64,000 nt of DNA from RYN-230 sp963717125 (GCA_963717125.1 CAVQVG010000004.1:186001-250000); one strand, 5' to 3'; counted from the first letter of the stretch, positions 7,883-15,510 are shown. Numbers and translations are program-made. Notes: a model not told the origin generated them from the letters alone.

Positions 7883-9709
7883 TCAGCCTGGCGGGATGAC
7901 CGGCAGCAGCAGGTACGCCGCCCGGGTGCCGCCGGTCCACAGCGTCTGCGTGCTGCTGACCAGCTCCGGCGGCCGGTCCGCCGGATCATCGTGCAGGAAC
8001 GGGCCGCAGCCGGTCATCTCGTTCTTGAACGAGCCCAGCCGGGGCGCGCCGGGGTGATGGCGCTCGTAGTCCCGGCCCCGGACGGTCAGCGCCACCTGGT
8101 AGCCGGCCGGGATGACCAGGCTGGTCGGCCAGATCTCCACGTCGGCCTGGTAGACCGCGTCCGGGGTCAGCGGCTGGATCTCGTCGTGCGGGTGATACGG
8201 GCGGTACGTGGTGCTCAGCACGGGATCGAGCTTGCGGTGCGACATCCGCAGCCAGCCCTGCGCGACCGGGGTGTGCGGGTCGATCGCGCCGGGGAAGGTG
8301 ATCTCCTCGCCGCCGGGCGCGAACACCCGCAGCACCAGGAACAGGTCGGCGTCGGTGCTGGACGAGGACACGTACAGCCGGGCCGCCACCGGCCCGGTGA
8401 TCTCGGTGTCGGCGGTCAGCGGCGGCGCGGTGAACGTGATGCCGTCCCCGGCCGCGGCGTAGCTCGCCCGCTCGTCGGCGGGCGGCGGCGCGGTGTCCAG
8501 CGCGCCCTGCGCCGGGCGCAGGTAGAGCCGCTGCCACTGGGTGCGGGCCAGCGGCCACTCCTGCTCGCCGCGCTGGATGAACCCGTCCAGCGTGCGGACC
8601 TGCAACTGCACTGGCGGCTGATCCCGCCAGCCACCGTCGTCGCCGTGCAGGAAGCAGGCGAAGAACCGCTTCTGCAGGTCGGTCCCGTAGTCGGTGTAGA
8701 AGTGCGTCCAGTGCTCCAGGCCGTGCACTTCCAGCCATTTCCGCGCCGATCCGGCCCGGCTGAAGCCCTCGAAGTTCCCCCGGGTGTGCAGGCCCTGGCC
8801 GCCCCAGTTGGCCGCGGACAGCAGCGGCACGGTGATCGCCGCGTAGTCCGCGGACCGCTGCCGGTAGAACTCGCCGTCCAGCGGCCGGGAACTGATCTGC
8901 TCGCCGAACGGCACCCGCGCCGCGGCCAGGTCCGCTTCGCTCAGCGTCTCCGGGCCGGCCACCGGCTCGCCGGTCACCTGGCTGCGCGGCCCGCGCTCGC
9001 CTCGCCCGTGCTGGACGACGGTGACCTGCTTGTCGTACCAGTTCCGCCAGAACGTGGACAGGATGCCGCCGTGATGCGTGGCATCCCGGTAGAAGTCCGC
9101 GGCCCCTTCCCAGACGCAGATGGCGGCCAGGTGCGGCGGCTGGAGCGCGGCCACGTGCCACTGGTTCATCGCGTAGTAAGAGATCCCGGCCAGCCCGACC
9201 TTGCCGGTGCTCCACGGCTGCCCGGCCGCCCACTCGATGCACTCGTAGAGATCACGCGTCTCCCGCGGCGAGTACGGCGCCAGGATCCCGGGGGACCGGC
9301 CCGCGCCCCGCGAGTCCACCCGCACGCAGGCGTAGCCGTCCGGCACCCACTTCTCCGGGTCCACCACCTCCCAGTTCTGCTGCGCGGCGCTGGTGCCGCG
9401 GGCCACCTCCGGGTGCTGGCTGACCATCAGCCGCCACTGATCCGCGTACCCGTCCTGGAAGGCCAGGCCCTTGGCGTAGGGGCCATAGCTCAGCAGCACC
9501 GGGTGGCGGCCCGGGCCGGGCGGCCGGAACACATCGGCCCGGAGCACGACGCCGTCGTCCACCGGCACCGGCACGTCCCGCTCGATCACCATGTCCGCGG
9601 CGCCAGCCGGGTCAGCCGGGCCTGCCGGGGCGGCCGGTCCGGCCGCAGTCGCCGGGCCGGCCGCAGCTGCCGCGGCCTGGTCGCGACTCGAGGTGACGTC
9701 TGATGTCAC
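7883..9709 (-). CDS. CocE/NonD-type α/β hydrolase (X-Pro dipeptidyl-peptidase S15 family)
   Basis: The start is a GTG at 9709 with AGGGAG six bases upstream; the product is 608 residues. After an Ala/Pro/Gly-rich N-terminal stretch (~10-40) comes the α/β-hydrolase core with VDSRGAGRSPG and the nucleophile elbow GISYYA (Ser177; the family usual is GxSYxG). A candidate catalytic His is in LEHWTHFY. The C-terminal half is the β-rich X-Pro dipeptidase C-domain. Relatives hydrolyse cocaine-like esters, glutaryl amides or α-amino-acid esters. It is the first gene of the leftward cluster and is divergent from an XRE-cupin regulator gene. No signal peptide is evident, so it is probably cytoplasmic. 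Confidence 0.88.
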   Translation of the reverse strand: MTSDVTSSRDQAAAAAAGPATAAGPAAPAGPADPAGAADMVIERDVPVPVDDGVVLRADVFRPPGPGRHPVLLSYGPYAKGLAFQDGYADQWRLMVSQHPEVARGTSAAQQNWEVVDPEKWVPDGYACVRVDSRGAGRSPGILAPYSPRETRDLYECIEWAAGQPWSTGKVGLAGISYYAMNQWHVAALQPPHLAAICVWEGAADFYRDATHHGGILSTFWRNWYDKQVTVVQHGRGERGPRSQVTGEPVAGPETLSEADLAAARVPFGEQISSRPLDGEFYRQRSADYAAITVPLLSAANWGGQGLHTRGNFEGFSRAGSARKWLEVHGLEHWTHFYTDYGTDLQKRFFACFLHGDDGGWRDQPPVQLQVRTLDGFIQRGEQEWPLARTQWQRLYLRPAQGALDTAPPPADERASYAAAGDGITFTAPPLTADTEITGPVAARLYVSSSSTDADLFLVLRVFAPGGEEITFPGAIDPHTPVAQGWLRMSHRKLDPVLSTTYRPYHPHDEIQPLTPDAVYQADVEIWPTSLVIPAGYQVALTVRGRDYERHHPGAPRLGSFKNEMTGCGPFLHDDPADRPPELVSSTQTLWTGGTRAAYLLLPVIPPG

Positions 9710-9746
9710 AATGCGCTCCCTGGTTGCGGGTCGCCGGGCGAGCTAT

Positions 9747-9762
9747 GTTAAGTGACAGTTAA
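9747..9762. promoter_or_regulatory. Direct repeat GTTAA-N6-GTTAA in divergent promoter region
   Basis: GTTAA occurs at 9747-9751 and 9758-9762, one helical turn apart (11 bp), in the AT-richer part of the region between the divergent hydrolase and regulator genes. It may be part of a promoter or an activator site. Confidence 0.3.
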
Positions 9763-9787
9763 TTCCAGCTGGGCTCTTGTCGCGGAC

Positions 9788-9802
9788 GATAGCAGTGCTA
9801 TC
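9788..9802. promoter_or_regulatory. Perfect 7-bp inverted repeat, candidate operator
   Basis: GATAGCA-G-TGCTATC is a perfect palindrome with a single central base, placed between the divergent CocE-type hydrolase gene and the XRE-cupin regulator gene, 38 bases before the regulator start. Autoregulated HTH_3-cupin proteins commonly bind such sites next to their own gene; that this protein does so is inference. Confidence 0.5.
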
Positions 9803-9839
9803 GGAACCTGGGAACCCGTGCAGTAGCATTCAAAGCACC

Positions 9840-10619
9840 ATGACTCACGCGAGCGCTGCTACCGACTCGGTGTCTGGGGGTCTGGCCGGGGACATCGGCC
9901 GGCGGCTGGCCGCTTACCGGGCCGAGCGCGGCCTGCGGGTCGCCAAACTGGCCCGGGAGATCGGCGTGACCCCCAGCCTGATCAGCCAGATCGAGCGTGG
10001 CCAGTCCCGCCCGTCGGTGTCCACCCTGTTCGCCCTGGCGCAGGCGCTGGACGTTCCCGTGGACGCGTTCTTCCGGGAGCCCGCCGCGGCCCCGGCCGCC
10101 GCGGTCGCCCCGGCCGCCGCGGTCAACCCGGCCACCGCCATCAACTCGCCCGGCGCGGTCAACTCGGCCGCCCGCGCGGTCAACTCGCCGGCCGCCGCGG
10201 CCGCGGGCCAGCCGCCGCCCGGCCCGGATCGTCCCCCGGCGGAGACCCGGTACGTGGTGCGGCAGGGAAACCGGGCCGCGATCGACATCGAAGGCGGCGT
10301 GCGCTGGGAACGGCTCACCCCGGAGACCATGGCGCACCTCGACTTCTTCGAGCTGGTCTACGGGCCGGGTGCGGAGTCAAACCCGGAGCTCTACTCCCAT
10401 CCCGGCACCGAGATGGTGCTGATGCTCAGCGGCCGCCTGGACATCTCGGTCGGCTTCGAGACCTGCCGGCTGGCACCCGGTGACAGCATGCAGTTCCCGT
10501 CCTCGCTGCCCCACCGGTATGCCAACCCGGACAGCTCCGAGGCCCGCGCGGTGACCGTCATCATGTATGACTGCCCGGCCGACGTGCCCGGGCCGTCGGC
10601 CGCCCCGGTTCATCGCTAG
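9840..10619 (+). CDS. XRE family transcriptional regulator with C-terminal cupin domain
   Basis: ATG 9840 (MTHASAATDS) is preferred over an in-frame upstream start at 9777. The 259-residue protein has an HTH_3 domain at ~15-70 (LAREIGVTPSLISQIERGQS), a low-complexity Ala/Val/Asn/Pro linker at ~80-130 built from repeated AVNSPA-like words, and a cupin at ~175-255 (SHPGTEMVLMLSGRLDISVG, LAPGDSMQFPSSLPHRY). This architecture is that of small-molecule-responsive repressors of catabolic genes. It is divergent from the hydrolase-led cluster and shares its control region with a perfect palindrome, so it probably regulates both directions. The repeat linker is longer than usual. Confidence 0.88.
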   Translation: MTHASAATDSVSGGLAGDIGRRLAAYRAERGLRVAKLAREIGVTPSLISQIERGQSRPSVSTLFALAQALDVPVDAFFREPAAAPAAAVAPAAAVNPATAINSPGAVNSAARAVNSPAAAAAGQPPPGPDRPPAETRYVVRQGNRAAIDIEGGVRWERLTPETMAHLDFFELVYGPGAESNPELYSHPGTEMVLMLSGRLDISVGFETCRLAPGDSMQFPSSLPHRYANPDSSEARAVTVIMYDCPADVPGPSAAPVHR

Positions 10620-10647
10620 CGCAGCCAGTGCGGCTGGTGGCGGCGCA

Positions 10648-10719
10648 CACATATCACCCCTGATGTGCGCCTGATTCGGACAAAGAGGACAATTCGCCGT
10701 ACATCTGGGGTGATATGTG
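10648..10719. terminator. 22-bp near-perfect inverted repeat between convergent genes
   Basis: The arms at 10648-10669 (beginning CACATATCACCCC) and 10698-10719 (ending GGGGTGATATGTG) match with two mismatches around a 28-base spacer. It lies between the convergent XRE-cupin and dehydrogenase genes, where a bidirectional terminator is expected. No T-tract follows either arm, so a protein-binding site or a miniature repeat is also possible. The remaining sequence of this 250-base gap shows nothing else. Confidence 0.5.
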
Positions 10720-10868
10720 GGAACTGGGCCAGCCCGGGGCGGCGCTGGTGTGCGGCTGGTGAGGCCGGAGGGTCTGGTGAGGCGGGGGTCCAGCTTGGCA
10801 GCCGCCCTTAAAGTCAGCGGCATTGCGTTGGGGCGACACCAAAGTCACGATCACGAGCTGGGGGTGGG

Positions 10869-11828
10869 TCAGCCGGGGTGGCTGGGGGGCGCGCCGGGCG
10901 CGAGCTGGCGGAGAACGGCGTGCACGCTGGATGTGTCGTCGTCGCCGTGCCCCTGGGCCAGCGCGGCCTGGTAGAACGCGGACGCCAGGCTGAACAACGG
11001 GGTGGGGCTGCGCAACTGGGCGGCGAACTCCGCGATGATCGCGATGTCCTTGTCGTAGACCTGGGCCCGGATGCCCGGCTGCGCGTAGTCCTGGGCCGCC
11101 ATGGCCGGGCCGCGCACCTCGAACATGCGCGACGTGCCCGCCCCGTCGCCGACCGCGGTGAGCACCGTGGCCAGGTCCAGGCCCGCCTGCTCGGCCAGCA
11201 CCAGCGCCTCGGCCGCGGCCAGGTTGTGCACCGTGACCAGCAGGTTGGCCACGATCTTGAGCTTCATCCCGTTGCCGAACGCGCCCACGTCGTAGACCTG
11301 CCGGGTCATCGCGGCCAGCACCGGCCGGGCCCGGGCCTTGGCCGCCTCGTCCCCGCTCAGGTAGGCGACCAGGTCCTTGCGCTGGGCCTGGGCGCCGGTC
11401 CCGCTCAGCGGGCAGTCCAGCAGCGTTCCGCCGCAGCCGGCCAGCGCCCGCTGGCCGGCCTCCTTGTCGGCCAGCGTCAGCGTGCTGGTCTCCACCACGA
11501 TCAGCCCGCCCGCCTCAGCAGCGGCCCCAGCACCCCCCGTGGCCCCCGCGGCCGGGCCGCCCCGGCCCGCCAGTACCTCGGCCAGCACCTCGGCCAGCGC
11601 GGCGGCACTGGGCAGCGACGTCACCACCAGCCCAACCGAAGCGGCTACCTCGGCGGCCGAGCCAGCTACCCGGCCGCCGCGGGAGCGGTGCGCGTCCCGC
11701 GCCGGCTCGGCCACGTCGTACCCAATGACCTGGTAACCCGCCGCCAGCAGGTGCGAGCTCATGGCCGAGCCCATCACGCCCAGCCCGACGAACCCCACCG
11801 GCCCGGTGACACCTGCCGGCTGCGTCAT
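10869..11828 (-). CDS. NAD(P)-dependent oxidoreductase, 3-hydroxyisobutyrate dehydrogenase-like (β-hydroxyacid dehydrogenase)
   Basis: ATG 11828 is supported by GGGAGG seven bases upstream; the much longer open frame to 12740 overlaps the divergent alcohol dehydrogenase gene and is spurious. The 319-residue protein has a Rossmann N-domain with GFVGLGVMGSAMS (~11-23), the substrate segment LDCPLSGTGAQAQ, and the catalytic-Lys helix GNGMKLKIVANLL before the helical C-domain. Family members oxidise β-hydroxyacids or reduce semialdehydes. A Gly/Ala-rich insertion (AGRGGPAAGATGGAG) enlarges the Rossmann domain. It faces away from the alcohol dehydrogenase gene, sharing a ~120-base divergent region. 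The exact substrate is unknown. Confidence 0.87.
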   Translation of the reverse strand: MTQPAGVTGPVGFVGLGVMGSAMSSHLLAAGYQVIGYDVAEPARDAHRSRGGRVAGSAAEVAASVGLVVTSLPSAAALAEVLAEVLAGRGGPAAGATGGAGAAAEAGGLIVVETSTLTLADKEAGQRALAGCGGTLLDCPLSGTGAQAQRKDLVAYLSGDEAAKARARPVLAAMTRQVYDVGAFGNGMKLKIVANLLVTVHNLAAAEALVLAEQAGLDLATVLTAVGDGAGTSRMFEVRGPAMAAQDYAQPGIRAQVYDKDIAIIAEFAAQLRSPTPLFSLASAFYQAALAQGHGDDDTSSVHAVLRQLAPGAPPSHPG

Positions 11829-11946
11829 GGCAACAACCTCCCAGCCCAACGTCCGCTCCGCGGACATTGCAGCACACCCGGGCCGGCCCGGCTGGCGGCG
11901 GCACCATCCTTGACGCGCCCAGCCGGGCACCGCGACACTCCACTCC

Positions 11947-12960
11947 ATGCGAGCAGTCGTGCTCGACCAGCCGGGAGTGAGCGTTGAGAAAATCGCGCCC
12001 CCGGTGCCGGGGGAGCGCGCGCTGGTGCGGGTGGCGCAGGCGGGCCTGTGCGGCACTGACCTCAAGATCGTCGCCGGCGAGATCCCGGTCGCGCGGCCCC
12101 GGGTGCTCGGCCACGAGATGACCGGCTGGGTGGCCCGGGCCGGCGCCCGCGGCCTGCTGGCCGCCGGCACCCCGGTGCTGGTCAACCCGGCCGTGTTCTG
12201 CGGGCACTGCGCGCTGTGCCGCCGCGACCTGCCGCAGCTCTGCCGGTCCGGCGGGCTGCTCGGCCGGGACGCCGACGGGGTGTTCGCCGACCTGGTCGCG
12301 GTGGACGAGGCCTGCCTGCATCCGCTGCCCGCCGGCCTGCCCGCCGACGGGGCGGCGCTGCTCCAGGTGCTGTCCACCTGCGTGCACGCGCAGTCGCTGC
12401 TGACCGTCCGGCCGGGAGACAGCGCGGTGGTGGTCGGCCTCGGGGTCAGCGGGCTGCTGCACGTCCAGTTGCTCCGCGACCGCGGCGTCCGGGTCATCGT
12501 GGGGGTGACCAGGTCGGCGGCCAAGCGGGAGCTCGCGCGAAGCTTCGGCGCCAGCGCCGCGGTCGGGCCGGACCAGGCGGAAGAAGCGGTCGCCGCGGCC
12601 ACCGGCGGCCACGGCGCGGACCTGGCCATCGAGGCCGCGGGCAGCCAGCCCAGCCTGGCCCAGGCCATGCGGCTGGCCGCGCCGGGCGGGACCGTGCTGG
12701 TGTACGGGACCACGGTGCCCACCGCGGACGGCCTGCCCACCTACGACTGGTACCTGAAGGAACTCACGATCCGGAACACCCGGGCCGCCCGGCCGCGCGA
12801 CTGCGACCTGGCCATCCAGCTGTACGCGGACCGCCGGGTGGAGCTGGCCCCGCTGGTCACCGCGCGGTTCCCGGTCGAGCAGGCCGCCCGCGCGCTGGCC
12901 GCGTGCGCCGAGCCGGGCCAGCTGAAGGTGGTCCTCGACGTGGCGGACCAGCCGCCGTGA
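11947..12960 (+). CDS. Zinc-dependent medium-chain alcohol dehydrogenase
   Basis: The 337-residue protein belongs to the medium-chain dehydrogenase/reductase family. Catalytic zinc ligands are Cys35 (GLCGTD) and His56-Glu57 (GHEM); the structural zinc set is Cys85, Cys88, Cys91 and Cys99 (FCGHCALCRRDLPQLC). The NAD(P) motif is VGLGVSGLL at ~162-170. The gene is divergent from the β-hydroxyacid dehydrogenase gene, so the pair may perform successive oxidations, for example of a polyol or hydroxyacid (inference). No signal or membrane segment is seen. Three 15-base repeats follow the stop codon. Confidence 0.9.
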   Translation: MRAVVLDQPGVSVEKIAPPVPGERALVRVAQAGLCGTDLKIVAGEIPVARPRVLGHEMTGWVARAGARGLLAAGTPVLVNPAVFCGHCALCRRDLPQLCRSGGLLGRDADGVFADLVAVDEACLHPLPAGLPADGAALLQVLSTCVHAQSLLTVRPGDSAVVVGLGVSGLLHVQLLRDRGVRVIVGVTRSAAKRELARSFGASAAVGPDQAEEAVAAATGGHGADLAIEAAGSQPSLAQAMRLAAPGGTVLVYGTTVPTADGLPTYDWYLKELTIRNTRAARPRDCDLAIQLYADRRVELAPLVTARFPVEQAARALAACAEPGQLKVVLDVADQPP

Positions 12961-12965
12961 CCGGA

Positions 12966-13010
12966 CCCGTGGTGGCAGGCCCCGTGGTGGCAGGCCCCGT
13001 GGTGGCAGGC
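12966..13010. repeat. Three tandem 15-bp repeats
   Basis: The unit CCGTGGTGGCAGGCC is repeated three times directly downstream of the alcohol dehydrogenase stop codon, the third copy with a changed last base. There is no open frame or obvious hairpin tied to it. Confidence 0.85.
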
Positions 13011-13097
13011 AGAGCGGAATGAGCCGGGCGCGGGCTGCGTTATCGATTCCCGGACCGGCCCGGGTGCACTGTAAGCTATGTGGGCTTCCAGCCCAGC

Positions 13098-13171
13098 GGC
13101 GGAGTAGCTCAGTCAGGCAGAGCAAGCGGCTCATAATCGCTGTGTCGCCGGTTCAAGTCCGGCCTCCGCTA
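13098..13171 (+). tRNA. tRNA-Met (anticodon CAT)
   Basis: The acceptor stem GGCGGAG pairs with CTCCGCT (one G·U), followed by D stem GCTC/GAGC, anticodon stem AGCGG/TCGCT with loop CTCATAA (CAT at 13132-13134) and T arm GCCGG-TTCAAGT-CCGGC. The discriminator is A and CCA is not encoded. The acceptor is fully paired at 1-72, which argues for elongator rather than initiator Met; a lysidine-modified tRNA-Ile2 cannot be excluded. Position just before rpmG matches the actinomycete tRNA-Met locus. Confidence 0.93.
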
Positions 13172-13219
13172 CCCAGGTAAACTCGTCCGTACCGCCCCAC
13201 CAGAGAAAGGCACTCCATC

Positions 13220-13384
13220 GTGGCTGCCACCGACGTCAGGCCCAAGATCATCCTGGCCTGCCAGGAGTGCAAGCACCGCAACTACATCACGAAGAAGAAC
13301 CGGCGCAACGACCCGGACCGGCTGGAGCTGAAGAAGTACTGCCCCAACTGCCGCTGCCACCGGCCGCACCGCGAGACCCGCTAA
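13220..13384 (+). CDS. rpmG: 50S ribosomal protein L33, zinc-ribbon (C+) form
   Basis: A 54-residue frame starts at GTG 13220, with AGAAAGG ending ten bases upstream. The sequence AATDVRPKIILACQECKHRN matches L33. Two CxxC pairs, Cys14/Cys17 and Cys41/Cys44, show the zinc-binding C+ paralogue used under zinc sufficiency. It is the short gene immediately after tRNA-Met and directly before the hadA-type dehydratase gene, the usual actinobacterial context. Confidence 0.95.
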   Translation: MAATDVRPKIILACQECKHRNYITKKNRRNDPDRLELKKYCPNCRCHRPHRETR

Positions 13385-13391
13385 CCCGGGG

Positions 13392-13841
13392 ATGCCGGTC
13401 AACCAGGACTTCGTCGGCCGGACCTTCCCGGCCACGAAGCCCTACGAGGTCAGCCGGGTAAAGATCGCCGAGTTCGCCGACGCGATCGGCGACCCGAGCC
13501 CGGTCTTCCGTGATCCCGACGCGGCCGTGGCCGCCGGGTACCCGGACGTGATCGCGCCGCCCACGTTCCCCATCGTGGTGACCATGGCCTCGTCCGGGTC
13601 GGCTGTCGCCGACCCGGAGCTCGGCATCAACTACGCCATGGTGGTGCACGGCGAGCAGCGTTTCGAGTACTCCCGGCCGCTGCGGGCCGGTGACCTGGTC
13701 ACCGCCCAGTCCACCATCGAGAGCATCCGGCAAGTCGGCCGGAACGTGCTGATGACCACCCGCACCGAGCTGCGGACGGTGGCCGGGGAGCACGTGTGCA
13801 CCGCGTTCTCCACCCTCGTGGAACGTGGGGCAGCTGGATGA
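13392..13841 (+). CDS. hadA: FAS1-like/MaoC N-terminal dehydratase subunit (HadA-type, UPF0336)
   Basis: This 149-residue protein begins MPVNQDFVGRTFPATKPYEV and has the hot-dog fold pattern of actinobacterial HadA proteins (VKIAEFADAIGDPSPVFRD, VIAPPTFPIVV, VHGEQRFEYSRPLRAGD). It starts seven bases after rpmG and overlaps the hadB-type gene by ATGA, indicating coupled synthesis of a heterodimer. In mycobacteria the HadAB dimer is the (3R)-hydroxyacyl-ACP dehydratase of type II fatty acid synthesis. In actinomycetes without mycolic acids its exact substrate is less clear. HadA lacks the catalytic dyad and binds the acyl chain. Confidence 0.9.
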   Translation: MPVNQDFVGRTFPATKPYEVSRVKIAEFADAIGDPSPVFRDPDAAVAAGYPDVIAPPTFPIVVTMASSGSAVADPELGINYAMVVHGEQRFEYSRPLRAGDLVTAQSTIESIRQVGRNVLMTTRTELRTVAGEHVCTAFSTLVERGAAG

Positions 13842-14266
13842 CGGCCCAGGTCAAGTACGCCGACGTCGAAGCGGGCAGCGAGCTGCCCGCGGCCAGCTTC
13901 CCGGTCACCCGGCTCAGCCTGGTCCGGTACTGCGGCGCGTCCGGCGACTTCAACGTGATCCACTGGAACGAGCGCATCGCCAAGGCCGTAGGGCTGCCGG
14001 ATGTCATCGCGCACGGCATGTTCACGATGGCCCAGGCGGCCCGGTACATCACCGACTGGACGGGCGACCCGGGGTCGATGACCGAGTTCGGCGTCCGGTT
14101 CTCTGCCCCGGTCGTGGTGCCCGACGATGACACCGGGGCGACCATCGAGGTGACCGGCACGGTCGAGGAGAAGCTGGACGGGAACCGGGTCGCGGTGTCC
14201 CTGACGGCCCGCTCGGCCGGGGCCAAGGTACTCACCCGCGCTCGCGCGGTCGTCCGGCTGCCCTGA
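13838..14266 (+). CDS. hadB: MaoC-family (3R)-hydroxyacyl dehydratase subunit (HadB-type)
   Basis: ATG 13838 overlaps the hadA stop (ATGA); the 142-residue product is typical in length. The hydratase-2 motif is visible as YCGASGDFNVIHWNERIAKAVGLPDVIAHG, seen in parts: GDFNVIHW supplies the catalytic Asp/His and VIAHGMFTM the following helix. It should be the catalytic partner of the upstream subunit, dehydrating 3-hydroxyacyl thioesters in the cytoplasm. murB follows after six bases, completing the conserved rpmG-hadA-hadB-murB string. Confidence 0.92.
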   Translation: MTAQVKYADVEAGSELPAASFPVTRLSLVRYCGASGDFNVIHWNERIAKAVGLPDVIAHGMFTMAQAARYITDWTGDPGSMTEFGVRFSAPVVVPDDDTGATIEVTGTVEEKLDGNRVAVSLTARSAGAKVLTRARAVVRLP

Positions 14267-14272
14267 ATTCCG

Positions 14273-15382
14273 ATGCCATCCGTCCGTGACCAGGTGCTGC
14301 TGGCTGGCCTCACCACGCTCGGAGTGGGTGGGCCCGCCCGGTGTTTCGTGCGGGCCGGCACCGACGCGGAGCTCATCGCGGCGGTCGCGGACGCGGATAG
14401 CCGCGGCGAGCCGCTGCTCATCCTGGGTGGCGGCAGCAACCTGGTGATCGCGGACGCGGGCTTCCCCGGCACCGTGGTCCAGGTGGCCACCCGCGGCATC
14501 CAGCAGGCCACGGACCCGGCCGGTTCCGGTTCAGACGGGCCGGGACCGGTGCGGGTGACCGTGGCGGCCGGCGAGGACTGGGACGGCGTGGTCGCGTCCT
14601 GCGTCGCGGCCGGCCTGGCTGGCCTGGAGTGCCTGTCCGGCATCCCCGGCCTGACCGGGGCCACCCCGATCCAGAACGTCGGCGCCTACGGCCAGGAGGT
14701 CGCCGAGATCATCACCGCGGTCCGGGTGTACGACCGGGTTACCGGCGAGGTGACCGAGCTGGCCGGCGTGGACTGCGGGTTCGGCTACCGGACCAGCCTG
14801 TTCAAGCGCGACACCAGCGGGCGCCGGGTCGTCCTCGAGGTCACCTTCCGGCTGCTGCCCAGCGCGCTGTCCGGGCCCATCCGGTACACCGAGCTGGCCC
14901 GGGCGCTCGGCGTGCCCGAAGGGGGCCGGGCGCCGCTCGACGCGGTCCGGTCGGCCGTGCTCACGCTGCGCCGGGGCAAGGGCATGGTGCTCGACCCGGC
15001 CGATCCGGACAGCCGCAGCGCGGGCTCGTTCTTCACCAACCCGGTCCTGGACGACGCCCAGTTCGCCGCGCTGCGGAAGCTCGTGGCGCAACGATCCGGC
15101 GGCGACGTGCCGATCCCGCGGTTCCCGGCCGGACCGGGCCAGGTCAAGGTACCCGCCGCGTGGCTGATCGGCCAGGCCGGCTTCGGCAAGGGCTACCCGG
15201 GCCCGGCGGCCGCCGCGGACGGCGCGCGTATCTCGGCCAAGCACACGCTGGCCCTGGTCAACCCGGGCGGCGCCACCGCGGCCGGCATCGTCGGCCTGGC
15301 CCGGGAGATCCGCGACCGGGTGCGCGACGAGCTCGGCGTGGAACTGACCTGCGAGCCGATCCTGGTCGGCCTCACGCTCTGA
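14273..15382 (+). CDS. murB: UDP-N-acetylenolpyruvoylglucosamine reductase
   Basis: MurB reduces the enolpyruvyl group of UDP-GlcNAc-enolpyruvate with NADPH to give UDP-MurNAc for peptidoglycan. The 369-residue protein starts at ATG 14273 (TTLGVGGPA is the usual N-terminal motif) and shows the FAD-binding LLILGGGSNLVIAD, the SGIPGLTGATPIQNVGAYGQE region, the active-site loop RSAGSFFTNP with the proton-donating Ser, and a C-terminal CEPILVG carrying the active-site Glu. It is slightly longer than the ~350-residue norm because of a Gly/Ser/Pro insertion near residue 85. The last 31 bases of the gene are tandemly duplicated just after the stop. Confidence 0.95.
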   Translation: MPSVRDQVLLAGLTTLGVGGPARCFVRAGTDAELIAAVADADSRGEPLLILGGGSNLVIADAGFPGTVVQVATRGIQQATDPAGSGSDGPGPVRVTVAAGEDWDGVVASCVAAGLAGLECLSGIPGLTGATPIQNVGAYGQEVAEIITAVRVYDRVTGEVTELAGVDCGFGYRTSLFKRDTSGRRVVLEVTFRLLPSALSGPIRYTELARALGVPEGGRAPLDAVRSAVLTLRRGKGMVLDPADPDSRSAGSFFTNPVLDDAQFAALRKLVAQRSGGDVPIPRFPAGPGQVKVPAAWLIGQAGFGKGYPGPAAAADGARISAKHTLALVNPGGATAAGIVGLAREIRDRVRDELGVELTCEPILVGLTL

Positions 15383-15445
15383 CGAGCCGATCCTGGTCGG
15401 CCTCACGCTCTGACGAGCCGATCCTGGTCGGCTTCACCCGCTGAT
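15353..15445. repeat. Three tandem 31-bp copies of the murB 3' end
   Basis: Units start at 15353, 15384 and 15415. The first is the real end of murB (codons for EPILVGLTL and the TGA); the second is an exact copy and the third has a few changes. The unit is not a multiple of three, and the first copy ends in the stop codon, so the protein is unaffected. Confidence 0.92.
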
Positions 15446-15466
15446 CGGCCGCGGCGCCCAGCATCC

Positions 15467-15495
15467 TTTACCCAGCCCGACCAGCGCAGTAGCAT
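15467..15495 (+). promoter_or_regulatory. Predicted σ70-type promoter giving a leaderless acylase mRNA
   Basis: TTTACC (15467-15472), a 17-base spacer and TAGCAT (15490-15495) form a -35/-10 pair. The A of ATG 15503 lies 8 bases after the -10 hexamer, the expected transcription start, and no Shine-Dalgarno is present, so the mRNA is predicted to be leaderless. Confidence 0.6.
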
Positions 15496-15510
15496 ACTGA
15501 GTATGCTACT
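15488..15510. promoter_or_regulatory. Perfect 11-bp inverted repeat over the acylase -10 box and start codon
   Basis: AGTAGCATACT, one base, AGTATGCTACT: a perfect 23-bp palindrome covering the predicted -10 element and the ATG. A dimeric repressor (TetR, PadR or GntR type) bound here would block initiation directly. Confidence 0.65.

Noticed and set aside
11829..12740. Very long minus-strand open frame upstream of the β-hydroxyacid dehydrogenase
   Set aside because: It is antisense to the clearly recognisable zinc alcohol dehydrogenase, and a good ribosome-binding site supports the start at 11828.
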